Source: CAIKZJ01 sp041675325 (GTDB lineage Bacteria > Bacteroidota > Ignavibacteria > Tepidaquicellales > Tepidaquicellaceae). Taken from it: DNA of 64,000 bases. Under the pieces are notes generated by a model. The model saw nothing but the letters and a program-made list of their open reading frames with translations, was not told the DNA's origin and searched no databases. Both the position numbers and the translations under genes were made by a program. The stretch spans positions 1 through 64,000 of the forward strand of contig JBAYUG010000007.1 in NCBI GenBank assembly GCA_041675325.1. Reading direction: 5' to 3'. Of the stretch, positions 9,751 through 19,930 are shown one piece after another (position 1 is the stretch's first letter; each line of letters begins with the position of its first letter).

Positions 9751-11249
9751 TAATAATTAAACTTTATTTTATCTTTTATAAATTTTGTCATTAATATGTT
9801 GTGAAAGTACTTTACATATTTATAAAATACAACAAAATAAATAAACAAAAAGATTATTAATATTGTGACATAATACTCACTGAAAATATACATCAAAACT
9901 AGCTGAATAATGGTAATAAAGTTCATTATCAGGATATCAAAGAGTCCTGTACTTTTTATATATATATTATATTTGAAATTATTGGCTTTTTTAAGCATAA
10001 TAAATATAACAAAAGTATTAATAATAATGGATAAATAAAAGGCAGACAAGCCCAAATAACTATTTGATATATACAATGAGAGAAACAAAAGTAATGAAGT
10101 AGTAACTAAGTTAATTGATTGTATAATAACCAACCTCAGACCTTTACCATCTACCATTAACACTGAGTATAACGCCCCGCCATAATTTATCAGTGAATAT
10201 GGTAAAAAATAAAGCAAAAGAATAATTACGGATTCAAAACTCTTAAACCATAACATCATACCTATGCATATTAATGGATTCAACAGACCATAAACCAGAA
10301 CCGAATAATAGTTTGACATTTTAGAATAGTAATACAAGTCATCATTTAGAAAATTATCCAGTGTACCAAGCGAATGTTGTTCGCTAAGTTTGTTAAAAAT
10401 CCCTTTCTGTGCAGAAAAGATTAATCCATTCGATAGATTAATTATCTTCTTACTGGTTTCAAAAAAAGTTACAAAACTAAGAGATAAATATGAACCTATT
10501 AATAATTTCACAACCGGATCTATAAGACTTGTAATAAAACTTGATACCTGAATATTTATACCATACATCATATACTTTTTTATCAAAGTATAATCATAAT
10601 TATTAAATGACAATGATAGTTCTCTATGTGAATCAATTAGTTTGATAAAAAAAATTAAAACAGAAAATAACTGAACTATAAATGTAATTAAAGCAAGATA
10701 AATAATATCCAGTTTCAAGACATACAACAATACTATCAAAATTGTATTAAATGCAGTTACAGTGAACAATAATTTACTAAGGACAATAAAATCGGAGAAT
10801 CCTTCAAAGACTATTTTCAGATAATTGTTCAAATATTGAAAGAAAAATGAGCTTGATATTAAAATGAAAATTAAATTTGTATTAACATCTTTTACTTGGA
10901 TTACAAGCTCTGAATTAGATAAAAACATAAAATAATATGCAGAAGTAATTGCAGTTATTGTAAGAGATAAAACAATATAAACAACAAAAAAAGTTAAAAA
11001 GAACTTTTTAATAAGATTTATATCGTTTTCCTTTCTGGCGATTGATAATTGTCTTATTATCGCAGCACCAAAACCAAAATCAAAAGTGTATCCTAATCCA
11101 AATATCGAGATCATTAGTATATACAAACCGAATACTTCCGATGAATATGTTTTAAGTGTAAGAGAAAAGTTTATGAATCCTGCTACTGAAAGAAATATAA
11201 AGGAAGAGCTGTTCCAGAATGCATTTTTCTTATCTTGTTTTGTGATCAT
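9750..11249 (-). CDS. wzx: Wzx-type oligosaccharide flippase
   Basis: 499 aa, almost entirely hydrophobic with about 12-14 predicted membrane segments, from AFWNSSSFIFLSVAGFINFS at the N-terminus to a C-terminal hydrophobic pair. The conserved early segment GLGYTFDFGFGAAIIRQLS fits the polysaccharide-synthesis flippase (MATE-like) superfamily. It should flip undecaprenyl-linked repeat units across the inner membrane. It sits between Wzy and the glycosyltransferases, the classic Wzx/Wzy-dependent arrangement. Base composition here is visibly among the lowest-GC in the window, typical of horizontally moving surface-sugar genes. Confidence 0.88.
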   Translation of the reverse strand: MITKQDKKNAFWNSSSFIFLSVAGFINFSLTLKTYSSEVFGLYILMISIFGLGYTFDFGFGAAIIRQLSIARKENDINLIKKFFLTFFVVYIVLSLTITAITSAYYFMFLSNSELVIQVKDVNTNLIFILISSSFFFQYLNNYLKIVFEGFSDFIVLSKLLFTVTAFNTILIVLLYVLKLDIIYLALITFIVQLFSVLIFFIKLIDSHRELSLSFNNYDYTLIKKYMMYGINIQVSSFITSLIDPVVKLLIGSYLSLSFVTFFETSKKIINLSNGLIFSAQKGIFNKLSEQHSLGTLDNFLNDDLYYYSKMSNYYSVLVYGLLNPLICIGMMLWFKSFESVIILLLYFLPYSLINYGGALYSVLMVDGKGLRLVIIQSINLVTTSLLLFLSLYISNSYLGLSAFYLSIIINTFVIFIMLKKANNFKYNIYIKSTGLFDILIMNFITIIQLVLMYIFSEYYVTILIIFLFIYFVVFYKYVKYFHNILMTKFIKDKIKFNY

Positions 11250-11321
11250 AATAATTTAATGTTTGATAACATGATGTTACATCAAATTAGAAAACAAGAT
11301 TTACTCATTAGTTCTAACAAA

Positions 11322-12749
11322 CTAAACAGGATATTCTTCATAATTATTCTTAAGAATTATATAATTTGAAAGATTAAGCGCAAACATAAACCACATATGA
11401 AAAGCGTTCAATCCAAAAGTAAATGCACCTGAATAAATGCTATGCACAATAACAAAAAAGCAATATACATTGAGTACAATACTTATAGATTTTTCTTCGT
11501 CCGTTAAGGAAATTTTCAAAGCTTTAAATGAAAGCCTAAACATAGCTATAAAATAGGATAGGAAAAGAGTAAAACCTATAATTCCTGTATCAACCAGAAA
11601 ATTAAAATAAGTTGTATGTGCATCCATATTCTCAACATATAACTCATACATTATCTGAGGTAAAAAGTTGTATTGCTCTGATACTAAAGGAAACATATAA
11701 AATCCGACACCCCAGAAAGGATGAGCGATAAAAACATTATAAGCAGTTAACCATATTAGAAGTCTTGATTCAAGTGAATTGCTTAAGTATTGACCTTCTT
11801 CCGGTGTCCCCTGAAAGAAATCAAGACTTATCTGAGATACCCTAAGAAGTATGAGTTCATGAAAGCCAAAAATAAATACTAATCCTATAAAAACAACACC
11901 TAATAAGAAATAGCTAAGTACTCGTTTCTTTAAATAAACTTTTACACTAGGAGAGTATTTAACTGCAACAATTATTCCGTACACAAGGGACAATACAAAT
12001 CCTAACCATGCAAAACGAGACTGATGCAGTATTGTTAGTAAAAAAACAAGTAATGCAGAAATATGAGTGAGCACATTTGCCTTACCGAATAAATAATTCC
12101 TGAAAATAAGGAACAAAAGCACTAGCACACAAAAATCCATAATGGCATAACCAATTAAACCAGAGGATCTTGTATAACCTGTTACAAAAATGTCAGCAAA
12201 TGTTAACAAAGTTGATACAACAACAAGAAGTATAAAAAGATCTATTAATTTATTGATATGCTTGATGTTTTTAACTGATCTAAATATAACATAAGATATG
12301 AGAACAAATATTGTAAATACACAACCATAAACAACTGACTGGAATGAAACATATTTTGAGATTATCGATGAAATTAACACTTGAATTACAATTAAGACTG
12401 ATAGAAGTTTTATGCTATATGGATACTTAAGATTATTAAAGGTCTCAGTGTCTTTATAAGTTGCGAAAAGTATCAAAATCATAATAGAAATTATAGTTAT
12501 AATCTGAATACGGTAATCAAACTGAAGATATCTAACAACGCCCAATGAAAAAATAAAATAATAAAGGAAATACCTTCTGAAAGTAAAGAAAAATAATAAA
12601 CCGACAAATGGAATGAGCGGGATAATTACAAACTTAGTTTGATCTATAAAGAATAAATAAGCGGATAATATTATTAGAGAAAATATAATAGAAAAGTACA
12701 GAAATTTGTGAGATATTTTAAGATCCGGAAATTTAATGTTATTTATCAC
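11322..12749 (-). CDS. wzy: O-antigen ligase/polymerase family protein (Wzy-like)
   Basis: 475 aa with about 11-12 membrane segments and one large periplasmic loop. The loop contains HPFWGVGFYMFP and MDAHTTYFNFLVDTGIIG, the signature of the Wzy_C/O-antigen ligase domain, with a Gly-rich G-x-G and the AH-T-Y-F motif. In a locus with Wzx and Wzz it more likely polymerises repeat units than ligates O-antigen, but sequence alone cannot separate the two. It overlaps the Wzz gene by 11 bp and is 72 bp upstream of Wzx. Confidence 0.85.
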   Translation of the reverse strand: MINNIKFPDLKISHKFLYFSIIFSLIILSAYLFFIDQTKFVIIPLIPFVGLLFFFTFRRYFLYYFIFSLGVVRYLQFDYRIQIITIISIMILILFATYKDTETFNNLKYPYSIKLLSVLIVIQVLISSIISKYVSFQSVVYGCVFTIFVLISYVIFRSVKNIKHINKLIDLFILLVVVSTLLTFADIFVTGYTRSSGLIGYAIMDFCVLVLLFLIFRNYLFGKANVLTHISALLVFLLTILHQSRFAWLGFVLSLVYGIIVAVKYSPSVKVYLKKRVLSYFLLGVVFIGLVFIFGFHELILLRVSQISLDFFQGTPEEGQYLSNSLESRLLIWLTAYNVFIAHPFWGVGFYMFPLVSEQYNFLPQIMYELYVENMDAHTTYFNFLVDTGIIGFTLFLSYFIAMFRLSFKALKISLTDEEKSISIVLNVYCFFVIVHSIYSGAFTFGLNAFHMWFMFALNLSNYIILKNNYEEYPV

Positions 12750-13902
12750 TTTGGATTCTTAATTCCCTCAAGAAATATTTTATGTAAAGCTCATACATTA
12801 TTGCTGAAAAAGTCAGCAACAAGAATACTGCCAAAGTTGCTATTAATGTTATTGTCAACCTCTTGGGTTTTACCTTTATTTCAGGCACGACAGGAGGGTC
12901 AAGAATGGCTACTGATGGCATTTCTTTTACCTCTTCTATTTTTGCCTGTTCATAAATAGGTAATAGGAATACAAGCAGTTTATTCTGAATTTCCACGCTT
13001 CTTGTAAGCCTTACATAATCAAGGATTGTTTGCGGAGTTCCTTTTAATTTTAATCTTGTATCAGGATCTTCTGTATTTTGAATTTCATTTAGCTGCTTTT
13101 TCATTGCTGCAATTTTCGTCTCCTGAGTTTTGACTTCTGACTGATCAGGAGAAAGTAGTTTCCTTAATAATTCCAGTTTGATTTCTTCTGCTTTTATTTC
13201 TGATTCGAGTGTAATACTTGCTTGTGTAGTAGCTCTTACAATAATGTCAGGTGCTATTCCATAGATATCCTGAAACATCTTCAAACTGTCTTCAGCTTCC
13301 GAAAGCTGTTTTTTAACCAAATTATACCTTTCTTCAATGAAAATTCTATTATTTGATGCGTTTTGAACATTCATTTCTATATTTATTTTATTCAACTGCT
13401 CTATCAAGAAATCTGACATATCCTTTGACTTCTGAGGTGAATAATCATAAACTCCAACCGTAATAGTTCCTGATTTAACATCTTTTACGATATAAAGAAG
13501 ACCTTCTCTGAAGTTCTTTATTGCATCTTGCATATACTTAAAGTCGTATTGCTCTATCAGGTTAAATTTCACAATCAATTCTTCAAGACATCGTCTGCTT
13601 GACAATATCTGTTCGTATAAAGCCAGTTCTTTTGCTGCTGAACCTCCACCGCTAAGCTCATCAAGTCCACCGATATCCGGCAGATTTGCTCCTGACAATA
13701 ATCCTGAAATGCCAAGACCACTTTTCGAGACTGTCTTAACAGTACCTGTCGATAAAAAAACAGGTTTAGCGACAAAAAACATAAGAAACGCTACAACCAC
13801 ACCTGTTGTAATTGTGGAAATAAAAATAAGTTTCTTATATGACAATATTATTTCAATATATCTGATCAAAGATGTATTTCTTATATCTTTATCATAATTC
13901 AT
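12739..13902 (-). CDS. wzz: Wzz/GumC-type polysaccharide chain-length determinant
   Basis: 387 aa inner-membrane co-polymerase. A first membrane helix lies at about 28-50 (KLIFISTITTGVVVAFLMFFV), then a periplasmic domain with long coiled-coil stretches at about 190-280. A PxxP-like proline-rich segment VAILDPPVVPEIKVKPKRL precedes a second membrane helix at about 352-372. There is no C-terminal tyrosine kinase domain and the short tail ends LRIQSDK, so phosphorylation control would need another protein. The position between the SLBB export gene and Wzy fits control of chain length and a link to the outer-membrane exporter. Confidence 0.9.
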   Translation of the reverse strand: MNYDKDIRNTSLIRYIEIILSYKKLIFISTITTGVVVAFLMFFVAKPVFLSTGTVKTVSKSGLGISGLLSGANLPDIGGLDELSGGGSAAKELALYEQILSSRRCLEELIVKFNLIEQYDFKYMQDAIKNFREGLLYIVKDVKSGTITVGVYDYSPQKSKDMSDFLIEQLNKINIEMNVQNASNNRIFIEERYNLVKKQLSEAEDSLKMFQDIYGIAPDIIVRATTQASITLESEIKAEEIKLELLRKLLSPDQSEVKTQETKIAAMKKQLNEIQNTEDPDTRLKLKGTPQTILDYVRLTRSVEIQNKLLVFLLPIYEQAKIEEVKEMPSVAILDPPVVPEIKVKPKRLTITLIATLAVFLLLTFSAIMYELYIKYFLRELRIQSDK

Positions 13903-14020
13903 ATATGTCGGTATTATTTATTGATGATTTATAATTTTGCTTATGTAAATTTATTAAAATTCAGAAAACATGATTGTATTAATAACGAAATAATTGATTT
14001 GTGTTTTTATATTTCAAAAG

Positions 14021-15721
14021 TTACTTATTTTGCTGCAAGATTAACAATGTTGTTGTAAGAATGCTGGCAACCACGCCTATCATAGTTGCAATTATTGTTA
14101 AACTTTCTTTAAATTCCGCAGGGGTCTTTTTAGGTACGTAAACAAAATCACCTGAAAGTATCTCTGTATCTTCAGGTTTATACCAACCTCTCGAATTGAA
14201 CTTTATTATTCTTGTATTGTCATCATCAGCTGCAAGTGAATAGCCTCCTGCTCGTTTTATATAATATTCAAAATCTTCACCCGGCTTGTATGGAACGTAT
14301 CCTTCATTTTCAACCTGTCCATATACATATACTATCTTTTTATCGTCATTAATGTATACTACATCCTGATGTTCGAGAATGATATTCTGCGAAGAATCAT
14401 TGTCCACATAAAGCTTTTCAAAGTCAACTACCATTCTGTTTCTTCTGGAAACTACGTCCCTTTCAAAACTGAGCTTATCCTTTTCACTAATTATTAGGTC
14501 ATTTGCACGCATGTTTATGAGAATCTCGGCAGTATCTTTTTTCATGTACTCTTCATCGTAACGCCTGAAAACTATTGATAGAGGAAGATATGCAGAATGT
14601 TTTAATCCTCCTGCCATTTCAATAATTTCTTTCAGTCTTGTATTCTTTTGTGCTATTGGATAAACACCCGGTATATTGACTTCACCAAGAACCGAAACAC
14701 TATAATTCTTAACGTAATCGGCTTTATACTTCACAAAAACCCTATCATATTCATTTATTTTGAAATTCTTATCCTCGTCATAAATCAAATATATGCTTTC
14801 AAACTTGCCAGTAGCAGTATTAGTTCTATAAATTACAATACTGTCCTTATATGCGTCAAAATCGAATCCTCTTGCTACACCTATAAGTGTTTCAAGGTCA
14901 TCTGACTTATTATATTCATAGACACCCGGAAGCTGAACAGCTCCGTTTATGGAAATATAGTTTTTATAAAGTAATCCGAGCGGCACCTTAACGAAATCTC
15001 CTTCTTTCAAATAAGGATTGAATTTATCGTCATTTGAATAAAAATATTTATAAAGGTCCACTTCCGAAATACTGCCGTCCTTGTGGACAACTTCTATGTT
15101 CCGCATTGAAATTGTGGGTTTGAAGAACTCCGAACTGTTGCTAAATTGATACATAGCGCGTTGTACATTAACAGTGTCATAATAAACATAAGTGATGAGG
15201 TCACTGACCCTGTTAGTTGAATTTACTTCTATCTGCTTCTGTATAATACTGGATACTGTTACAAGGAACATTTTAGGAGTAACAAGTGTAAAGCTAACAT
15301 TACTGGAATAATATCTTTTTTTAACCGCACTAACAACTTTGCTCTTTGCCTCTTTTAATGTAAGTCCGTCAACTTTAATTTCACCTATTGTGGGAATTAA
15401 GACAGAGCCTTCAACATTAACAGTAATTGGAATCTGTTGATTCAGAAATCCATAAATACCAAGAGAGAAAACATCATTTGGACCAACAATATAAATATTT
15501 TCGTTAACAGCTTTATCAACAATTACAGGCTTAAATTGATTACCTGTCATTTGCTGCTGATTCATTGAACTAAGAATATCACCAGCATCAGAATTGATAT
15601 TAAAATTCTGGTTGCTCAAATTTTGATTTTGACGCTGTTTAGTTGTTGTGTTGTCTTGTGTATAAGTATTTGAAACTGTAATTAACAGCAATATTGCACT
15701 TAACAATAACTTGTTTTTCAT
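14021..15721 (-). CDS. Polysaccharide export protein with SLBB domains (Wza-like)
   Basis: 566 aa with a signal peptide (KLLLSAILLLITVSNTYT). The polysaccharide export domain starts at about 72 (IYIVGPNDVFSLGIYGFLNQ). Three SLBB-like repeats follow: SINGAVQLPGVYEY, SVLGEVNIPGVYPI and VYVYGQVENEGYVPY. A C-terminal hydrophobic helix (LTIIATMIGVVASILTTTLLIL) ends the protein, like the C-terminal helix of Wza that spans the outer membrane. There is no lipobox. A Gln/Asn-rich stretch follows the signal peptide. It starts 5 bp after the phosphohexomutase gene and precedes Wzz, so precursor supply and export look co-transcribed. Confidence 0.92.
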   Translation of the reverse strand: MKNKLLLSAILLLITVSNTYTQDNTTTKQRQNQNLSNQNFNINSDAGDILSSMNQQQMTGNQFKPVIVDKAVNENIYIVGPNDVFSLGIYGFLNQQIPITVNVEGSVLIPTIGEIKVDGLTLKEAKSKVVSAVKKRYYSSNVSFTLVTPKMFLVTVSSIIQKQIEVNSTNRVSDLITYVYYDTVNVQRAMYQFSNSSEFFKPTISMRNIEVVHKDGSISEVDLYKYFYSNDDKFNPYLKEGDFVKVPLGLLYKNYISINGAVQLPGVYEYNKSDDLETLIGVARGFDFDAYKDSIVIYRTNTATGKFESIYLIYDEDKNFKINEYDRVFVKYKADYVKNYSVSVLGEVNIPGVYPIAQKNTRLKEIIEMAGGLKHSAYLPLSIVFRRYDEEYMKKDTAEILINMRANDLIISEKDKLSFERDVVSRRNRMVVDFEKLYVDNDSSQNIILEHQDVVYINDDKKIVYVYGQVENEGYVPYKPGEDFEYYIKRAGGYSLAADDDNTRIIKFNSRGWYKPEDTEILSGDFVYVPKKTPAEFKESLTIIATMIGVVASILTTTLLILQQNK

Positions 15722-15726
15722 TAAAG

Positions 15727-17130
15727 CTATTTTAAATTAAAATTTTTAATTGTTGTGTTTAAAACGTCAAGAGTTTCATCGCTTCCTTTTGTCTCGCAGT
15801 AGAATCTTAAAAGCGGCTCCGTTCCCGAAGCACGTATAGTAACCCATCCATTGCTGAAGAAGCACTTGTATCCGTCCAGAGGATCAACTGAAAGAATTTC
15901 CTTGCCTCCAATTTTGTCTCCTGCTTTAAGTTTCTTGCAAGATTCAAGTGTCTTGTTCTTCAATTCTTCTGTAGTATGAACGTCTATTCTTTTGTAGAAG
16001 TATTTTCCAAATTCATTGTCGAGTTCAGCTTTCAATTCAGAAATGCTTTTTCCTGTATGTGCAAGCATTTCAAGATATAATAAACCGTTAAAAAGCCCGT
16101 CTCTTTCAGGCAGATGACTTTTAATTCCGATTCCTCCGCTTTCTTCGGCTCCTATTAGAACATCCGCCTCAATCATGCGTTTTGATATATGCTTGAATCC
16201 AACAGGAACAGTTTCCAACACCAGATTATACTTTTCACAGTATTCCTTAATCAATTCTGATGCAGAGAAACCTCTAACAACAATACCGTTAAGTCCTCTT
16301 GTTTTATGAAGATATTTGAGGAGTAAAGCAAATGTCTTTTGTGCATCAAGGAAATCTCCGTTCTCATCTATGATTGCAATCCTGTCAGCATCTCCGTCTG
16401 TTACAATACAAAGATCATAATTGCCGTCTTTTGTTGTCTTACAAGCTAAAGAAAGGTTTTTTTCCACGGGTTCCGGAGCACCGCCTTCAAAAAAAGGATT
16501 AACTTCAGCATGCAACTGATCAACTTTTATCAATTCGTTAATCGTATTCTGTCCAGCTCCATACATCGCTTCATAAAGGACTTTTAGGTTTGCTTCATTA
16601 ATTGTATTAATATCAATCTTCTTTTTAAGATTATCTATGTAATACTGTCTGCCGTTAAAATATTTGATCAAACTTGATTTCTGCAGTTCGTCAAAATTCT
16701 TATATCCTTCAACAGTTTTAATATTCTTTAGTTCGGCTTCAACTTTTATAAGTTCATCAGGATTCATTGAACCACCGTATGAGTCTTTAAGCTTGAATCC
16801 GTTGTACTTGAAGGGGTTGTGCGAAGCAGTAATCATCACACCATAAGCAAGATTAAAATCCCTTGAGAGCAGGGATACAGTAGGTGTTGTTACGAATGAA
16901 TCTGTTATCATTACTTTTATTCCCTCGCTACCGAATATTTCAGCAGCAGCATGTGCAAATTCTTTACCCAGAAATCGAGTATCATAACCGATTACAATCC
17001 CGTTCTTAATATTGGGATGGTTCTTGAAAGTTCTTGCTGTTGCAAGAGAAACTCTTCTCACATTTTCAAATGTATATGTATCACCAATAACGGCTCTCCA
17101 ACCGTCTGTTCCAAATTTTACAGGTCCCAT
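15727..17130 (-). CDS. Phosphoglucomutase/phosphomannomutase
   Basis: 467 aa alpha-D-phosphohexomutase that interconverts hexose 1- and 6-phosphates for nucleotide-sugar synthesis. All four family signatures are present: the catalytic TASHNP with phosphoserine Ser103, the metal-binding TDGDADRI at about 239-246, the sugar-binding GAEESGG near 320 and the phosphate-binding RASGTEPLLR near 435. Length is normal. It lies 7 bp after the B12-binding gene and 5 bp before the SLBB exporter, which ties it to polysaccharide production. Glucose versus mannose preference cannot be assigned from sequence. Confidence 0.93.
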   Translation of the reverse strand: MGPVKFGTDGWRAVIGDTYTFENVRRVSLATARTFKNHPNIKNGIVIGYDTRFLGKEFAHAAAEIFGSEGIKVMITDSFVTTPTVSLLSRDFNLAYGVMITASHNPFKYNGFKLKDSYGGSMNPDELIKVEAELKNIKTVEGYKNFDELQKSSLIKYFNGRQYYIDNLKKKIDINTINEANLKVLYEAMYGAGQNTINELIKVDQLHAEVNPFFEGGAPEPVEKNLSLACKTTKDGNYDLCIVTDGDADRIAIIDENGDFLDAQKTFALLLKYLHKTRGLNGIVVRGFSASELIKEYCEKYNLVLETVPVGFKHISKRMIEADVLIGAEESGGIGIKSHLPERDGLFNGLLYLEMLAHTGKSISELKAELDNEFGKYFYKRIDVHTTEELKNKTLESCKKLKAGDKIGGKEILSVDPLDGYKCFFSNGWVTIRASGTEPLLRFYCETKGSDETLDVLNTTIKNFNLK

Positions 17131-17137
17131 TCTATGA

Positions 17138-17545
17138 TTATATTTTTCTGTTTTCTTTTACCCAGTTTTTTACGTATTCAACTGTTTCTGTTGTCGTAGC
17201 ACCCGGTGTGAATAGTTTTCCGACTCCCATTTTGTTCAGTTCGTCAATATCATTCTGGGGAATAATACCGCCTCCGAAAAGAAGAATGTCGCTTACACCC
17301 TTTTCATCCATTAATTTCTTAATTCTGGGGAAAATTGTCATATGAGCTCCGCTTAGAATACTGATTCCTACAGCATCTACATCTTCTTGCAATGCTGCCT
17401 CAACCATAGATTCAGGTGTATGTCTAAGACCGGCATAAATAACCTCAAATCCTGCATCACGAAATGCGGCAGCGATTACTTTAGCACCCCTGTCATGTCC
17501 GTCTAAACCTACTTTTCCTATTAAAATTCTTATTTTTCTGTCCAA
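17138..17545 (-). CDS. Stand-alone cobalamin-binding domain protein (methylmalonyl-CoA mutase C-terminal type)
   Basis: 135 aa, a single B12-binding Rossmann domain. The base-off motif DGHDRG gives Asp15, His17 and Gly20 inside KVGLDGHDRGAK. It is followed by ISILSGAH near 60 and LLFGGGIIP near 90, all typical of the small or C-terminal subunit of methylmalonyl-CoA mutase. The catalytic TIM-barrel subunit is not adjacent and must be elsewhere if this works as a mutase. It is the first gene of the run that continues through phosphohexomutase and SLBB exporter with 5-7 bp gaps, an unusual setting for it. Confidence 0.92.
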   Translation of the reverse strand: MDRKIRILIGKVGLDGHDRGAKVIAAAFRDAGFEVIYAGLRHTPESMVEAALQEDVDAVGISILSGAHMTIFPRIKKLMDEKGVSDILLFGGGIIPQNDIDELNKMGVGKLFTPGATTTETVEYVKNWVKENRKI

Positions 17546-17786
17546 AATTGTAGTTTTTACAATCTTAAATATAGTTTTTATAATTTTTTACTTCAAGTGA
17601 AATTGAAATAAAAACTGATTTTAGGATTATTTTGAGGGCATTTTAGGGTAAATAACATATAATTTAAATAATATTTGGATAGTTATTCATACTTTTTCAA
17701 GAAAAATAACAAAAATATATTCAGCCAACACTTAACAACGAAATTTAAAATTATAACATAATAAAGATTAATGAGAGATTTAAAGT

Positions 17787-18800
17787 TCAAGGAATTACAT
17801 TAATTAAATTTTGTTTCTGTGCACTGAAAAAAGCAGCACCTATAAACATCTCTGATTCAAAATTAGACCAATATCTTTTTGTAAGTCGGTGATTGATCCA
17901 TAGGTTTAAAGTTTCGGAAATGTCCTTCTGGGATAATTGCTTCAATTTCAAATATTCATCTGTGATATGTAGTTTGACAATAATCGTATCATAATTATAA
18001 TTATTCTTATGGAAAAAGGTCTGATAGTATCCCATCATTTTCCGATTTGGTGCTCCAAAATTACTTGCCATAACATTCCATTTTTCCTCATTTATTTCGT
18101 GCATAGTCAAAGGATGTAAATTATAATTTGTAAATATACCGTGATCCCTAAAGTCTACTTCGTGAAGCATATAGCCATTCTTTTTAAGCAAAACATCCAT
18201 TGTTTTCAATGCTTCATCTATCTTATACACATGCTCCAAGACTGCACGGGATATAATAAAATCAAAATGCTGGGGTTCAAAATATGAGACTAATTGTTCA
18301 ACCGAATTATTAATAAATCTCAAACGGTTTTCATTGATAGAAAAGTTTTCTGAATTCAAACTTATAACGTCCTTAAGAAGATCACGTTCCTCAGATGTAA
18401 ATTGACTTAACAAATTCGAATATACTTTAAATTGTTTTTCATTATCTAAGAGCGAATTAAATTTATCAACACAAACAACCTTTCTTGCACCTGAGGCTAG
18501 GAATTTTAAAGCAACTCCGAAATTTTCTCCTGGACCAATCTCTAGAATTTCTTTTCCTATAAGATTTTCAGTTTTAAGTCCTGAATTCTCAATATAATCA
18601 TTATATACCTGATTAATATAAATTACACTGGTATCAATATCAAATTTATTCATACAAACCCAAGGGGTTTTTATTTTTTCCCCTTTTAAATTTTCAATAT
18701 TCAGCTTATGATACTTTTTAACAATAAAATAATTTACTGTATTTGAAAGTATACTTAATTTTATCAACCAGTGAAAAATTTTACTAAGAATTTTTCTCAT
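17787..18800 (-). CDS. Class I SAM-dependent methyltransferase
   Basis: 337 aa. Motif I is ILEIGPGENFGVAL at about 111-124, the acidic motif is VVCVDKF, and FDFIISRAVLEHVYKIDEAL (about 205-225) matches the post-motif region of Methyltransf_11/23-type enzymes. The first 30 residues are hydrophobic or basic, suggesting membrane association. Substrate unknown; proximity to the polysaccharide locus makes a sugar or lipid-carrier methylation plausible. It shares general layout, but little obvious sequence, with the next upstream gene at 18985-19899. The 184-bp gap between them is AT-rich and has no recognised feature. Confidence 0.82.
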   Translation of the reverse strand: MRKILSKIFHWLIKLSILSNTVNYFIVKKYHKLNIENLKGEKIKTPWVCMNKFDIDTSVIYINQVYNDYIENSGLKTENLIGKEILEIGPGENFGVALKFLASGARKVVCVDKFNSLLDNEKQFKVYSNLLSQFTSEERDLLKDVISLNSENFSINENRLRFINNSVEQLVSYFEPQHFDFIISRAVLEHVYKIDEALKTMDVLLKKNGYMLHEVDFRDHGIFTNYNLHPLTMHEINEEKWNVMASNFGAPNRKMMGYYQTFFHKNNYNYDTIIVKLHITDEYLKLKQLSQKDISETLNLWINHRLTKRYWSNFESEMFIGAAFFSAQKQNLINVIP

Positions 18801-18984
18801 TATATTTTCCCAAATTTAATTATTTTAATTTTAATTGTGATGATTTCAAAAATAAAATAGTTTCAATAATATGTTACTTCAAGTGAATAATTAACTGATT
18901 CCGAGCCTTTAATATATAAATTAGATGATTTAATTATTTTAAATCGAAATGGATAAATAAACCGATATTTCAATGATTTTTTAA

Positions 18985-19899
18985 TTATTTTGTTAGTACA
19001 AAAAAACATCCCAAGACAGATAATTCATCAAAAGTGTAATTAGATCTGAAATAATCATTTATTTTCAGATTCCTTAAAGTAAATTTATCTTTTTCAGTGG
19101 GATTATCTGGGTTAGCAAATTTTATCTGAAAGCCGGCTGATTTAAAAAGGTCGATATAATCCCTGTGCCTCAGCCTGTTTTGATAATTCAGAGACGGATT
19201 TTTATATTTCCAAATTTGGTCACTGTATTTAAGAAAATTATAATATGATAGATTACTGTCAATATACGCCCAATGGTCTTTATAATCTATAGCGTGAGAT
19301 AAAATCCCTCCTGGTTTTAGAATCCGGTAGGATTCTTTTAATATTGCCTTAATAGAATCCTTTGGTATATGCTCAAGCGTAGCATTGGATACCACAAGAT
19401 CAATCGATTCATCTCTGAGGTTAGTATTACCAGCATCCATGGGTGCCATATAATGAATATTGTAATTTTTCTTTAAATCTGATATTAGGTTTTTATGCGT
19501 AATTTCATATAAACCTGTTTTTTTTACCTCGTGATAACTTAACATTGCAGGTAATCTTTTTAAAGCGTCGTTCAAAAGATAAGCAGATGCTTTATTTTTA
19601 ATGTCTACACAATAAATATTCGATAATTTCATAAAACTAAATACATAAGGGACAATCAAATCATAACCCGCGCCAAATTCAAAAGATGATAATCCTGAAA
19701 TATTTTTATTATTTTCTTTATTATATTTCAGATAATTTTCCAGATGAATCTTACCGGCTTCAATCTTAGAGGCCAGAATATCATCCGAAACAGGCAGACC
19801 TTTTGTTATATTCATTTGCATCCATAGATTAACTCTTTCCCCACCCGGGACACGTGATAAGATATTCTGAATCTGACGTTTAATAAAAACTTTCATCAA
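18985..19899 (-). CDS. Class I SAM-dependent methyltransferase
   Basis: 304 aa. It has motif I as SSFEFGAGYDLIVPY near 70, IYCVDIKN as the acidic loop near 95, and IDLVVSNATLEHIPKDSIKAIL near 165 followed by SYRILKPGGILSHAIDY, a typical Methyltransf_11 core. The C-terminal part is probably substrate-recognising and not recognised. It starts 31 bp after the UPF0104 gene's stop, so it may be the distal gene of the proS-maf-UPF0104 run, or be driven from its own promoter. Confidence 0.84.
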   Translation of the reverse strand: MMKVFIKRQIQNILSRVPGGERVNLWMQMNITKGLPVSDDILASKIEAGKIHLENYLKYNKENNKNISGLSSFEFGAGYDLIVPYVFSFMKLSNIYCVDIKNKASAYLLNDALKRLPAMLSYHEVKKTGLYEITHKNLISDLKKNYNIHYMAPMDAGNTNLRDESIDLVVSNATLEHIPKDSIKAILKESYRILKPGGILSHAIDYKDHWAYIDSNLSYYNFLKYSDQIWKYKNPSLNYQNRLRHRDYIDLFKSAGFQIKFANPDNPTEKDKFTLRNLKINDYFRSNYTFDELSVLGCFFVLTK

Positions 19900-19930
19900 T
19901 TAATTTTTGAATTTAGTAAATATATTGAAC

